Shown here in pieces: positions 9,119 through 16,718 of a DNA stretch of 64,000 nt; position 1 is the stretch's first letter; each line of letters opens with the position of its first letter. Both the position numbers and the translations under genes were made by a program. The notes beneath the pieces were generated by a model. It did no database searches. It was not told where the DNA came from and saw nothing but the letters and a program-made list of their open reading frames with translations. This DNA comes from Ruegeria lacuscaerulensis (GTDB taxonomy: Bacteria; Pseudomonadota; Alphaproteobacteria; Rhodobacterales; Rhodobacteraceae): contig NZ_WQDY01000005.1 in assembly GCF_013033355.1 (NCBI RefSeq), positions 1 to 64,000 of the forward strand, given 5' to 3'.

Positions 9119-9139
9119 GCGCCGCGCTTTGCGCGGCGC
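9119..9139. terminator. GC-rich hairpin between convergent genes
   Basis: GCGCCGCGC (9119-9127), TTT, GCGCGGCGC (9131-9139) form a perfect 9-base-pair stem with a 3-base loop. A second small hairpin CCTCC-GGAA-GGAGG follows at 9159-9172. They lie between the 3' ends of the acetyltransferase gene (+) and phnF (-). There is no T-run, so the role as terminator or repetitive palindrome is uncertain. Confidence 0.5.
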
Positions 9140-9201
9140 TACGCCCAACGGGATGAGACCTCCGGAAGGAGGGCGAAGACGGGCGGGAGCGTTCTGGTCG
9201 C

Positions 9202-9912
9202 CTACTCGTTGTCCATCGTTAGTGTGACTCTTTCGCCTGCAAAATAGGTTCGTCCGAATTCAACGGGAATTCCGTTCGTATCTGCGTTTACGCCCACTGA
9301 GTACAGGACCGGAGCGCCTTCGCTGAGTTGCAGATGCAGCGCTTGTGTTGGCGTCGCGGCGCGGGCCGTCAGCCGTGTCGATACACGAACGTAATCCTCG
9401 ACCCCGCATTGCTGCAGCGCTTTGGTCACCGACCGGGTCTCTACCAGTGCGGCAAGAATGCCCGGCAGACGCCCAGCTGGAAAGACGCTTTGAAAAAGCC
9501 CGATCGGCTGACCGTCGGCCAGGGAAAGACCATCGTAGACATGAACGGCTTCACCTTCGGATAGTTCCAAAGCTTCAGCTTCGGCCACATCAGCCGTTCG
9601 AGTGGTAAGGGTAAGGATTTTCTTGCCAGGAATCTTGCCGCTGGCCGAAATGCTCTTGTGGTAACGTACGCGTTTCCCGATGGGGTAATCCGTCGGGCGC
9701 GCCGTCACGAAAACTCCGGCTCCTCGTCTCGAGCGTACCAAGCCCTGGTCAGACAGATCTGACAAAGCCCTGCGGACCGTATGGCGATTGACCCCGTATT
9801 TAGCAGCCAGCTGCGCTTCGGTCGGCAGGCGATCACCAGTGTTATAGCGGCCTTCTGCAATGTCGGTTGTCAGGCCAAGAGCGATGCTTTTCCAAACTGG
9901 CGATTTGCCCAT
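9202..9912 (-). CDS. phnF: GntR/HutC family regulator PhnF
   Basis: 236 residues. The N-terminal winged-helix domain (about 1-75) has the GntR pattern YNTGDRLPTEAQLAAKYGVNRHTVRRALSDLSDQGLVRSRRGAGVFV. The C-terminal UTRA ligand domain runs from about 90 to 230 (EALELSEGEAVHVYDGLSLADGQPIGL). PhnF proteins repress phn genes in other bacteria. It is divergent from phnG, and the 103-base gap contains an inverted repeat that fits a HutC-type operator, so it probably controls phnG onward and itself. Confidence 0.9.
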   Translation of the reverse strand: MGKSPVWKSIALGLTTDIAEGRYNTGDRLPTEAQLAAKYGVNRHTVRRALSDLSDQGLVRSRRGAGVFVTARPTDYPIGKRVRYHKSISASGKIPGKKILTLTTRTADVAEAEALELSEGEAVHVYDGLSLADGQPIGLFQSVFPAGRLPGILAALVETRSVTKALQQCGVEDYVRVSTRLTARAATPTQALHLQLSEGAPVLYSVGVNADTNGIPVEFGRTYFAGERVTLTMDNE

Positions 9913-9968
9913 GTCACTAATTCTTCACAAGTAAGCGGATTGCGGCCCGCTGGGTTAAGATGTATTAT

Positions 9969-9997
9969 TTGTCTAGTTGTATAGTTTAAATAGACAA
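9969..9997. promoter_or_regulatory. Putative PhnF operator
   Basis: Perfect 7-base inverted repeat TTGTCTA (9969-9975) / TAGACAA (9991-9997) with 15 bases between. Inside is a near-direct repeat TTGTCTAG (9969-9976), TTGTATAG (9977-9984). The GT-n-TA core agrees with the HutC-type operator pattern GTnTAnAC, and the site lies between the divergent phnF and phnG starts. Confidence 0.65.
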
Positions 9998-10015
9998 CCC
10001 AGCCAAGAGGGCTTG

Positions 10016-10474
10016 ATGGCATATCTCGATAAACCAACGGATGCAGAACGTCGGCAATGGATGGACGTGTTGGCCCGCGCGCCCGAGGACGCGCTGATGG
10101 CCCTTTGGGACAAAGTCCAACTGCGCCCGACATTTGAATGGCTACGCGCGCCCGAGATTGGCGGGGTAATGGTCCGGGCGCGCACCGGCAGCACGGGGGC
10201 GCCGTTCAATCTTGGTGAAATGACCGTAACCCGGTGTTCGCTGGTGTTGCAGGGCGGTGCCGTCGGTCATGGCTATGTTCAGGGCCGGTCGAAGCCCAAA
10301 GCCGAAGTCGCTGCCCTTGTTGATGCGCTGATGCAGACAACAGCAGCCGACGCCATCCGCGCCGAAATCATTTCCCCCCTGTCAAGGCAGATGCAGGACG
10401 CACGAACCAAGCGGGCGGCCAAGGCGGCGGCGACAAAGGTCGAATTCTTTACTCTGGTCCGAGGAGAAGACTGA
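10016..10474 (+). CDS. phnG: C-P lyase core subunit PhnG
   Basis: 152 residues. PhnG with PhnH, PhnI and PhnJ forms the carbon-phosphorus lyase core complex, and with PhnI and PhnL makes the ribose-triphosphate phosphonate intermediate. The family patterns RQWMDVLARAP, the central FNLGEMTVTRCSL and GHGYVQGRSKPKAEVAALVDAL are present. ATG at 10016 follows AGAGGG. The stop TGA shares one base with the phnH start, and the whole phnG-phnN series reads as one operon below the putative PhnF operator. Confidence 0.93.
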   Translation: MAYLDKPTDAERRQWMDVLARAPEDALMALWDKVQLRPTFEWLRAPEIGGVMVRARTGSTGAPFNLGEMTVTRCSLVLQGGAVGHGYVQGRSKPKAEVAALVDALMQTTAADAIRAEIISPLSRQMQDARTKRAAKAAATKVEFFTLVRGED

Positions 10475-11049
10475 TGAGCGCGCATCCTCAATTCTCAGGT
10501 GGTTTTGCGAATGCCCCGATCGAGGCGGCCCACGCCTTTCGGGCCGCAATGACGGTCATGGCGCGACCTGGCGAAATCCGATCAATTGCGGGCGCGCGCC
10601 CACCCAAGCCATTGTCTCAAGCAGCGGGTACTTTGTTGCTGACCTTGTGTGACCCGGATACAAGGGTCTTTTTCGCAGGCGCAACAGATACTGCCGCAGT
10701 GCGCCAATGGCTGACCTTTCACACCGGCGCGCCGATTGTCGAAGCGTCCAGCGCGGATTTCGCAGTAGGGACATGGGCGGACCTGCAACGCAATTCCAAC
10801 TATCGCATAGGCACACCGGAATATCCTGACCGCTCGGCTACTCTGATTGTCGAGTGTGAAACGCTTGCGCAGAACGGGACAACACTGACAGGGCCGGGTA
10901 TTCGGGATCGGTCACAATTGTCTTTACCGGATGTCGCGGTCTTTCAGGACAATTCGGCTCTTTATCCTCTGGGATGTGATTTCTTTTTCACCTGCAGAGA
11001 CAAAGTCGCGGCCTTGCCGCGCAGCACGCAAATAACGGCGGGATCATAA
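10474..11049 (+). CDS. phnH: C-P lyase core subunit PhnH
   Basis: 191 residues, normal length. PhnH is a structural subunit of the C-P lyase core and pairs with PhnG/PhnI. Recognisable parts: FRAAMTVMARPGEI near the N-terminus, TLLLTLCDPDTRVF in the middle and LSLPDVAVFQDNSALYPLGCDFFFTC near the C-terminus. It starts in the phnG stop (ATGA-type overlap), with GAGGAGAAG as ribosome-binding site. Confidence 0.93.
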   Translation: MSAHPQFSGGFANAPIEAAHAFRAAMTVMARPGEIRSIAGARPPKPLSQAAGTLLLTLCDPDTRVFFAGATDTAAVRQWLTFHTGAPIVEASSADFAVGTWADLQRNSNYRIGTPEYPDRSATLIVECETLAQNGTTLTGPGIRDRSQLSLPDVAVFQDNSALYPLGCDFFFTCRDKVAALPRSTQITAGS

Positions 11050-11051
11050 GA

Positions 11052-12143
11052 ATGTACGTAGCAGTCAAGGGCGGCGAAAAAGCCATCGACAACGCGCATT
11101 CCTGGTTAGCAGAGGAGCGGCGGGGATCAACGGATATCGTCGAACTGTCGATCGCCCAGATCCGAGAACAGTTGAGCCTTGCGGTAAATCGGGTCATGGC
11201 CGAGGGCTCTCTGTTCGATCCCGATTTGGCCGCGCTGGCCATCAAACAGGCGCGTGGTGATCTGATCGAAGCGATCTTTCTGATCCGCGCCTATCGCACC
11301 ACGTTGCCGCGATTTGGCTATTCCATCCCTGTCCAGACGGGCGATATGGCCTGCGACCGCCGCATCTCGGCCACGTTCAAGGACGCGCCGGGCGGGCAGG
11401 TGCTGGGGCCGACTTTTGACTACACCCACCGGCTGCTGGATTTCAAACTAGCTGCAGATGGCAACGACACGGTTGCACCCATGGCCGGGCCGCGTACCGA
11501 GCCTACGCCTCACATTGCCGAGTTCCTAAAGGGTGAAGATATCATTCAGGACGAACCCACTAGCGACGACCTGCCGGGCGACTTGACCCGCGAACCGATG
11601 GAGTTTCCCTCCACCCGCCCGCTGCGCTTGCAATCACTGACACGCGGCGATGAGGGGTTCGTGCTAGGCATGGCCTACTCAACCCAGCGCGGATACGCCC
11701 GCAACCACGCTTTTGTGGGAGAGTTGCGGATCGGAAAAGTCGCCGTCGAAATGGACATTCCCGAGCTGGGCTTTGCCATTGAGATTGGTGAGGTTGAACT
11801 AACCGAATGCGAGACAGTCAACCAGTTCAAGGGCTCGAAAACAGAACCGCCGCAGTTCACCCGTGGCTATGGTCTGGTCTTTGGTCAGTCCGAGCGCAAG
11901 TCTATCGCCATGGCTCTGGTCGATCGCGCGCTGCGTTGGAAGGAGCTGGGCGAGGACAATTTGGGCGCGCCTGCACAGGATGAGGAATTTGTCCTAAGCC
12001 ATGCCGACAACATTCAGGCCACCGGTTTCTTGGAACACATCAAACTGCCTCATTACGTGGATTTCCAGTCCGAACTGGAACTGGTCCGTAAACTACGCCG
12101 CGAGGCTGAGGAACGGATTACCCCAAAGGAGGCTGCGGAATGA
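11052..12143 (+). CDS. phnI: C-P lyase core subunit PhnI
   Basis: 363 residues. PhnI is the nucleosidase-type subunit that, with PhnG, PhnH and PhnL, transfers ribose triphosphate from ATP onto the phosphonate. The protein starts MYVAVKGGEKAIDNAH, a family hallmark, and contains YSIPVQTGDMACDRRISATFKD and the C-terminal QATGFLEHIKLPHYVDFQSEL. It follows phnH by 2 bases. Its stop overlaps the start of the HAD gene, and that gene separates phnI from phnJ, which is not the E. coli order. Confidence 0.94.
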   Translation: MYVAVKGGEKAIDNAHSWLAEERRGSTDIVELSIAQIREQLSLAVNRVMAEGSLFDPDLAALAIKQARGDLIEAIFLIRAYRTTLPRFGYSIPVQTGDMACDRRISATFKDAPGGQVLGPTFDYTHRLLDFKLAADGNDTVAPMAGPRTEPTPHIAEFLKGEDIIQDEPTSDDLPGDLTREPMEFPSTRPLRLQSLTRGDEGFVLGMAYSTQRGYARNHAFVGELRIGKVAVEMDIPELGFAIEIGEVELTECETVNQFKGSKTEPPQFTRGYGLVFGQSERKSIAMALVDRALRWKELGEDNLGAPAQDEEFVLSHADNIQATGFLEHIKLPHYVDFQSELELVRKLRREAEERITPKEAAE

Positions 12144-12736
12144 AGGTCGTTGTATTCGATATCGGCGGCGTATTGGTTGATTGGCACCCCCATCTTGCCT
12201 GGGTTGACGATCTGGGGTCCGAGGACGCCGCCCATGCCTTTATCGAACGCACCGGGTTCAAGGCCAAAAACGCGCGGGGAGACAATGGTGAGCGGTTCGC
12301 CGATATGGCCAAAGAGTTGGCGGACCCAGAGGATCAAAACCTGTTCGCCTCCTACGTGGAGCGATATACCCTCACCGTTCAAAACGCGGTTAGCGGCACT
12401 TGGGATATCCTCGATCGCCTCAAGGCAAATGGAACCCCCGTCCACGCCATCACCAATTGGTCGGCCGAAACCTGGCCAGAGGGTCTAAAGGTGCACCCCC
12501 GGTTGGGTGAGGTGTTCGGAACGTTGGTGGTGTCCGGTCAGGAAGGCGTAATGAAGCCCGACCCGCGTATTTTTAGACTTCTGTGCGAACGGGCCGCTGT
12601 TCAGCCCCAAGACTGCGTGTTCATCGACGATGGTTTGCACAATGTCGAAGGTGCGTGTGCCGTGGGAATGGACGCTATTCATTTTGTCGGCACCGAAGCA
12701 CTGGAAGCCGAATTGTCCGAGAGAGGAATACTATGA
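12140..12736 (+). CDS. HAD-IA phosphatase within the C-P lyase operon (YihX-like)
   Basis: 198 residues. HAD motifs are complete: I, FDIGGVLVDW (nucleophile Asp at residue 7); II, AITNWSAETW; III/IV, KPDPRIF followed by VFIDDGLHNVEGA. The DxGGV form of motif I resembles YihX-type sugar-1-phosphate phosphatases. It is translationally coupled to both phnI (start overlaps) and phnJ (stop overlaps), so it should be made in step with the lyase core. A likely role is dephosphorylating a ribose phosphate or a phosphonate-derived phosphate ester; this is inference from position only. Confidence 0.85.
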   Translation: MKVVVFDIGGVLVDWHPHLAWVDDLGSEDAAHAFIERTGFKAKNARGDNGERFADMAKELADPEDQNLFASYVERYTLTVQNAVSGTWDILDRLKANGTPVHAITNWSAETWPEGLKVHPRLGEVFGTLVVSGQEGVMKPDPRIFRLLCERAAVQPQDCVFIDDGLHNVEGACAVGMDAIHFVGTEALEAELSERGIL

Positions 12737-13593
12737 GCGAGTACAATTTCGCCTATCTCGACGAGCAAACTAAGCGGATGATCCGGCGGGCGATCCTCAA
12801 AGGACTGGCTGTACCCGGATATCAGGTGCCTTTTGCCAGCCGCGAGATGCCGATGCCTTATGGCTGGGGTACCGGCGGGGTGCAGGTCTCGGCCGCGACG
12901 CTGACGCCGGATGATACGTTCAAGGTGATTGATCAGGGCGCGGACGACACGACCAATGCGGTCTCGATCCGTAAGTTCTTTGAGAATACCGCCGGGGTCG
13001 TGACCACCGAAGAAACCGAAAAGGCCACTGTCATCCAGACCCGCCACCGGATCCCCGAGGCGGAACTGACCGAGGATCAAATCCTCGTCTATCAGGTGCC
13101 AATTCCCGAGCCTCTGCGCTTTCTGGAACCGCGTGAGACGGAAACGCGCAAGATGCACGCGCTTGAAGAATACGGGCTGATGCATGTGAAACTGTATGAA
13201 GATATCAGCCAGCACGGGGCGATTTCGACCTCGTATGCCTATCCGGTAAAAGTGTCCGGGCGCTATGTGATGGATCCGTCTCCGATCCCTAAATTCGATA
13301 ACCCCAAGCTGGAAATGGACGCGATCCAGCTGTTCGGCGCGGGGCGCGAGCAGCGCATCTATGCGGTGCCGCCGCACACCAAGGTCGTCAGCCTAGACTT
13401 CGAGGACTATCCGTTCGAGGCGACCAAAGCTGATCACCCCTGCGACCTGTGCGGGGCCGAAGACAGCTATCTGGACGAGGTGATCATGGATGACGCGGGC
13501 AACCGGATGTTTGTCTGCTCCGACACCGATTACTGCCGCTCGCGCCGCGCGGCTGGACATGAGGGGCGTTTGGCCAAGGAAGATGCAGCATGA
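12733..13593 (+). CDS. phnJ: Carbon-phosphorus lyase catalytic subunit PhnJ
   Basis: 286 residues. PhnJ is the radical-SAM enzyme that cleaves the C-P bond of 5-phosphoribosyl 1-phosphonate. The iron-sulfur cysteines are at 237, 240, 262 and 268 (CX2CX21CX5C), the same spacing as E. coli C241/C244/C266/C272. The glycyl-radical site equivalent to E. coli Gly32 is Gly29 in AVPGYQVPF. The true start is ATG 12733 (MSEYNFAYLDEQTKRMI), inside the HAD stop, not the longer open frame upstream. It overlaps the following VOC gene by 4 bases. All catalytic residues known for the family are present. Confidence 0.97.
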   Translation: MSEYNFAYLDEQTKRMIRRAILKGLAVPGYQVPFASREMPMPYGWGTGGVQVSAATLTPDDTFKVIDQGADDTTNAVSIRKFFENTAGVVTTEETEKATVIQTRHRIPEAELTEDQILVYQVPIPEPLRFLEPRETETRKMHALEEYGLMHVKLYEDISQHGAISTSYAYPVKVSGRYVMDPSPIPKFDNPKLEMDAIQLFGAGREQRIYAVPPHTKVVSLDFEDYPFEATKADHPCDLCGAEDSYLDEVIMDDAGNRMFVCSDTDYCRSRRAAGHEGRLAKEDAA

Positions 13594-13994
13594 TACGCGA
13601 ACACGTTCTGGGAATTGATCATCTTGGCCTGACGGTTTCGGACCTTGAGGCGACCAAGGCGTTCTTTGTTGAGGCGCTGGGCTGGGATGTGGTTGGTGGA
13701 CGGCCCGAGTACCCCTCGGCCTTTATCAGCAACGGTTCGGCGGTTCTGACCCTTTGGCAACAAAAGGGCGAAAATCAGCACGGCTTTGATCGTCATGCCA
13801 ATGTCGGGCTGCACCATGTGGCGTTCAAAATCCCATCGCGCGAGTCTTTGGATGTGGTGTTTGCCGCTGTGAAAGACTGGCCCGGCGTTCAGTTGGAGTT
13901 TGCCCCCGAACCTTCGGGTGCTGGGCCAAAAATCCATTTCATGATCCGAGAGCCCGGAGGCAACCGGATCGAATTTGCCTATGATCCGAGGTAA
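13590..13994 (+). CDS. VOC/glyoxalase-family protein in the C-P lyase operon
   Basis: 134 residues, one vicinal-oxygen-chelate domain: LGIDHLGLTVSDLEATKAFF at the start, GLHHVAFKI in the middle and REPGGNRIEFAY at the end. His11 and His75 or neighbours and the C-terminal Glu fit VOC metal ligands. Substrates of this family range from glyoxalase to fosfomycin resistance and dioxygenase chemistry. It overlaps phnJ by 4 bases and is followed at once by phnK. A role in modifying a phosphonate or protecting from an aldehyde product is possible but unproven. Confidence 0.83.
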   Translation: MIREHVLGIDHLGLTVSDLEATKAFFVEALGWDVVGGRPEYPSAFISNGSAVLTLWQQKGENQHGFDRHANVGLHHVAFKIPSRESLDVVFAAVKDWPGVQLEFAPEPSGAGPKIHFMIREPGGNRIEFAYDPR

Positions 13995-13998
13995 CCCC

Positions 13999-14769
13999 AT
14001 GACCCCGCTGTTAAGCGTTCAGAATATCCGCAAAACCTATGGCACCCGGATCGGCTGTACCGGCGTCAGCTTTGATCTCTATCCCGGTGAGGTTATGGGG
14101 ATCGTCGGTGAAAGCGGCTCGGGCAAGTCGACGTTGCTGAATTGTCTGGCCGGTCATCTGGAACCGGACGGGGGACGGGTTGTTTTCGACACACGAACCG
14201 ACGGGCCAGTGGATACGGTGACCATGTCCGAACCCGAACGCCGGATGCTGGGCCGCACCGATTGGGCCTTTGTCCATCAGCACGCCCGCGACGGGCTGCG
14301 CATGTCGGTCAGCGCGGGCGGCAATATTGGCGAGCGTCTGATGGCCGTGGGCGACCGTCACTATGGTGACATCCGCGACAAGGCTATCGACTGGCTGGGC
14401 CGGGTCGAGATCGAAGCGAACCGCGTCGATGACCGCCCCACCGCCTTTTCCGGTGGGATGCAGCAGCGGTTGCAGATCGCGCGCAATCTGGTGACCGGGC
14501 CTCGGCTGGTTTTCATGGATGAACCGACGGGCGGGCTGGATGTTTCGGTTCAGGCGCGTCTGCTGGATTTGCTGCGCGGGTTGGTGCGCGAGATGGGGTT
14601 GAGCGCCATCATCGTCACGCATGATCTGGCCGTGGTGCGCCTGCTGGCGGATCGGCTGATGGTGATGAAAGACGGTCACGTGGCCGAATCCGGCCTTACC
14701 GATCAGGTGCTGGACGATCCGCAACATGCGTACACGCAGTTGCTGGTCTCAAGCGTGTTGCAGGTGTGA
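13999..14769 (+). CDS. phnK: C-P lyase ATP-binding protein PhnK
   Basis: 256 residues, ABC-type ATPase that binds the C-P lyase core. Walker A GESGSGKST lies near residues 36-44, the signature FSGGMQQRLQIARNL near 150 and Walker B LVFMDEPTGGLD just after. ATG at 13999 has CCGAGG 7 bases upstream; an in-frame ATG at 13975 would overlap the VOC gene. PhnK-type sequences resemble oligopeptide ABC ATPases, but the position between phnJ and phnL settles the call. Confidence 0.93.
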   Translation: MTPLLSVQNIRKTYGTRIGCTGVSFDLYPGEVMGIVGESGSGKSTLLNCLAGHLEPDGGRVVFDTRTDGPVDTVTMSEPERRMLGRTDWAFVHQHARDGLRMSVSAGGNIGERLMAVGDRHYGDIRDKAIDWLGRVEIEANRVDDRPTAFSGGMQQRLQIARNLVTGPRLVFMDEPTGGLDVSVQARLLDLLRGLVREMGLSAIIVTHDLAVVRLLADRLMVMKDGHVAESGLTDQVLDDPQHAYTQLLVSSVLQV

Positions 14770-14772
14770 GAG

Positions 14773-15456
14773 ATGATTGAACTGAACAACGTCAGCAAAA
14801 GCTTTACCCTGCACAATCAGGGCAGCGCGGTGATCCCTGTGATGGAGGGCGCGACACTCAGCGTGGCGCCCGGGGAATGCGTGGCTTTGACCGGAGCGTC
14901 CGGGGCGGGCAAATCCACCCTGATGCGGGTGATCTACGGCAACTATCTGGCCGCCTCGGGGCAAGTCATGGTGGGCGGCGTGGATGTGGCGCAGGCTGAA
15001 CCGCGCGAGATTCTGGCCCTGCGGCGGGACACTCTGGGCTATGTCAGCCAGTTCCTGCGGGTGGTGCCGCGCGTGCCGACGCTTGAGGTGGTGGCCGAGC
15101 CTCTGCTGGCCGTCGGATGCGACCGTCAGGCGGCGCTCGACAAGGCGGCAGGGCTACTGGCCCGGCTGAACATTCCTGAGCGCCTCTGGACGCTCAGCCC
15201 CACGACCTTTTCGGGCGGCGAGCAGCAGCGCGTGAACATCGCGCGGGGCTTTGCGCACGACTATCCGACGATGCTGCTGGATGAGCCCACCGCCTCGCTT
15301 GACGTGCAGAACCGTGAAACCGTGCTGAACCTGATCGAAGAAGCGAAGGCGCGCGGTGCGGCGATCATCGGCATTTTCCACGATGTCGGCGCGCGTGAAC
15401 GGGTGTGCGACCGTGAGATCAACGTCTCGGATTTCACACCGGGGATGGCCGCATGA
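14773..15456 (+). CDS. phnL: C-P lyase ATP-binding protein PhnL
   Basis: 227 residues, ABC-type ATPase needed with PhnG/H/I for the first step of phosphonate activation. Walker [19 protein letters not shown] lies near residues 40-48, the signature FSGGEQQRVNIARGF near 146 and Walker B MLLDEPTASLD after it. YGNYLAASG and VSQFLRVVPRV are typical of PhnL. It starts 3 bases after phnK and overlaps phnN by 4 bases. Confidence 0.94.
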   Translation: MIELNNVSKSFTLHNQGSAVIPVMEGATLSVAPGECVALTGASGAGKSTLMRVIYGNYLAASGQVMVGGVDVAQAEPREILALRRDTLGYVSQFLRVVPRVPTLEVVAEPLLAVGCDRQAALDKAAGLLARLNIPERLWTLSPTTFSGGEQQRVNIARGFAHDYPTMLLDEPTASLDVQNRETVLNLIEEAKARGAAIIGIFHDVGARERVCDREINVSDFTPGMAA

Positions 15457-16001
15457 CCCTTGCACCGGTCATTGCGGTCGTCGGACCCTCGGGCGTTGGC
15501 AAGGACAGCGTGATCGAGGCGCTAGAGGCGCGCTCCGCACGTATTCACCGGATGCGCCGGGTGATCACCCGCCCCGAGGGCGAGGACGGCGAAGATTTCG
15601 ACCGGGTCTCCGAAGGCACATTTCAGCAGATGGTGGATGAGGATGCCTTTGCCCTGCACTGGCCGGCCCATGGGTTGCTGTATGGCGTGCCCCAAAGCAT
15701 CCAGCAGCTGCGGGGGCAGGCGGATGCAGTTTTGGTGAACCTGTCCCGATCCGTGCTTTTGCGCGCGCAAGAGGTATTTGGCGATCTGGTCGTGATCTCG
15801 CTGACCGCCGACCCACAGGTGTTGGCGCAGCGCTTGTCGGCGCGTGGGCGCGAAAGTGCGACGGATCAGGCACGGCGGCTTGAACGCGCGCAGACTACGC
15901 TGCCCGATGGATTGCGCCGGGTGGTGCAGATCGACAATTCCGGTCCGCTGGACCAGACGGTCAACACCATCCTGACCAAGCTTCAGCCGGAAAGGGCATA
16001 G
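15453..16001 (+). CDS. phnN: Ribose 1,5-bisphosphate phosphokinase PhnN
   Basis: 182 residues, guanylate-kinase-like fold. PhnN makes PRPP from ribose 1,5-bisphosphate, the last step of the C-P lyase route. P-loop GPSGVGKDS is at about residues 10-18, followed by RRVITRPEGEDGEDFDRVSEGTFQQM, with HWPAHGLLYGVP in the substrate region. It starts inside the phnL stop. Its 3' end overlaps the opposing DUF1045 gene by 19 bases. Confidence 0.92.
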   Translation: MTLAPVIAVVGPSGVGKDSVIEALEARSARIHRMRRVITRPEGEDGEDFDRVSEGTFQQMVDEDAFALHWPAHGLLYGVPQSIQQLRGQADAVLVNLSRSVLLRAQEVFGDLVVISLTADPQVLAQRLSARGRESATDQARRLERAQTTLPDGLRRVVQIDNSGPLDQTVNTILTKLQPERA

Positions 16002-16666
16002 CGATGGATCAGGTGAAACCGCCCGTCCGCGGCCTCGCCCATCAGCGCCAGATCCGTGATGTGGAACGGTGCGGGCAGCAGGGGTGCAAGCCGCGTGTCC
16101 AGCGCATCCTGAACGGTGGCCAGCGTGGGTTTGTCCAACTTGCCGCTGAGGGTGATGTGAAAGCGGAACGAGTCCATCACGTAAGGGTATCCCCATTGCA
16201 CCAGATTGACCTCATGCGCGGGCGACAGTCCGGTGCCACGACGACGCTGCAATTCGGCGTCGGATGCGGGCGCACGGAAGGGATCCAGATCGCGCACGCA
16301 GGCAGCCGCCAGCGCGTTCAGCGCCGCCTCGTCGCCTGTGGGGCGCAGGGCCAGAAACCGACCCAGTCGCGCGGTCTCAAGTCCATCCAATTTGACCGGG
16401 GCTTGCGCAGCGGCCAATTGCGCGCAAGCCTCGCGCAGCGCCTCAACCGTCTGCCCATTGCGCAGTCGGAACGGAGGCTTCATCGTCGCGTGCAGCCCGT
16501 ATTTGCGCGGCACTTGCGTGACGGCGGCCACATCCACGCCGGGGATATCGGGGTGCGCGACCGCAGCGCCGGCCTCTATGTCCCAGCCCAGCCAGCTTGT
16601 GCCAAACCGGGTCCACTCGGCCCCGGCGGGTGGCGCAAAATAGATCGCGTATCGCGTGAATGTCAC
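15983..16666 (-). CDS. DUF1045 phosphonate-operon protein, 2H phosphoesterase-like
   Basis: 227 residues, the DUF1045 family found almost only in phosphonate loci. Two HxT motifs are visible: His59-Ala-Thr61 (LHATMKPPF) and His170-Ile-Thr172 (FRFHITLSG). Two such motifs about 110 residues apart are the hallmark of 2H phosphoesterases, which open cyclic or 2'-linked phosphodiesters. phnP, which opens 5-phosphoribosyl 1,2-cyclic phosphate, is missing from this locus, so this protein is the best candidate for that step (inference). It is encoded on the opposite strand between phnN and phnM. Confidence 0.85.
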   Translation of the reverse strand: MTFTRYAIYFAPPAGAEWTRFGTSWLGWDIEAGAAVAHPDIPGVDVAAVTQVPRKYGLHATMKPPFRLRNGQTVEALREACAQLAAAQAPVKLDGLETARLGRFLALRPTGDEAALNALAAACVRDLDPFRAPASDAELQRRRGTGLSPAHEVNLVQWGYPYVMDSFRFHITLSGKLDKPTLATVQDALDTRLAPLLPAPFHITDLALMGEAADGRFHLIHRYALSG

Positions 16667-16718
16667 ATTGGCCTCCTATGCGTGGCCTACCCAATAGCTC
16701 AGACCGTGTGAAGTTCAG

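Noticed and set aside
12583..12732. N-terminal extension of PhnJ upstream of 12733
   Set aside because: These bases code for the HAD protein's C-terminus in another frame; PhnJ family proteins start at the YNFAYLDEQTKRMI region.
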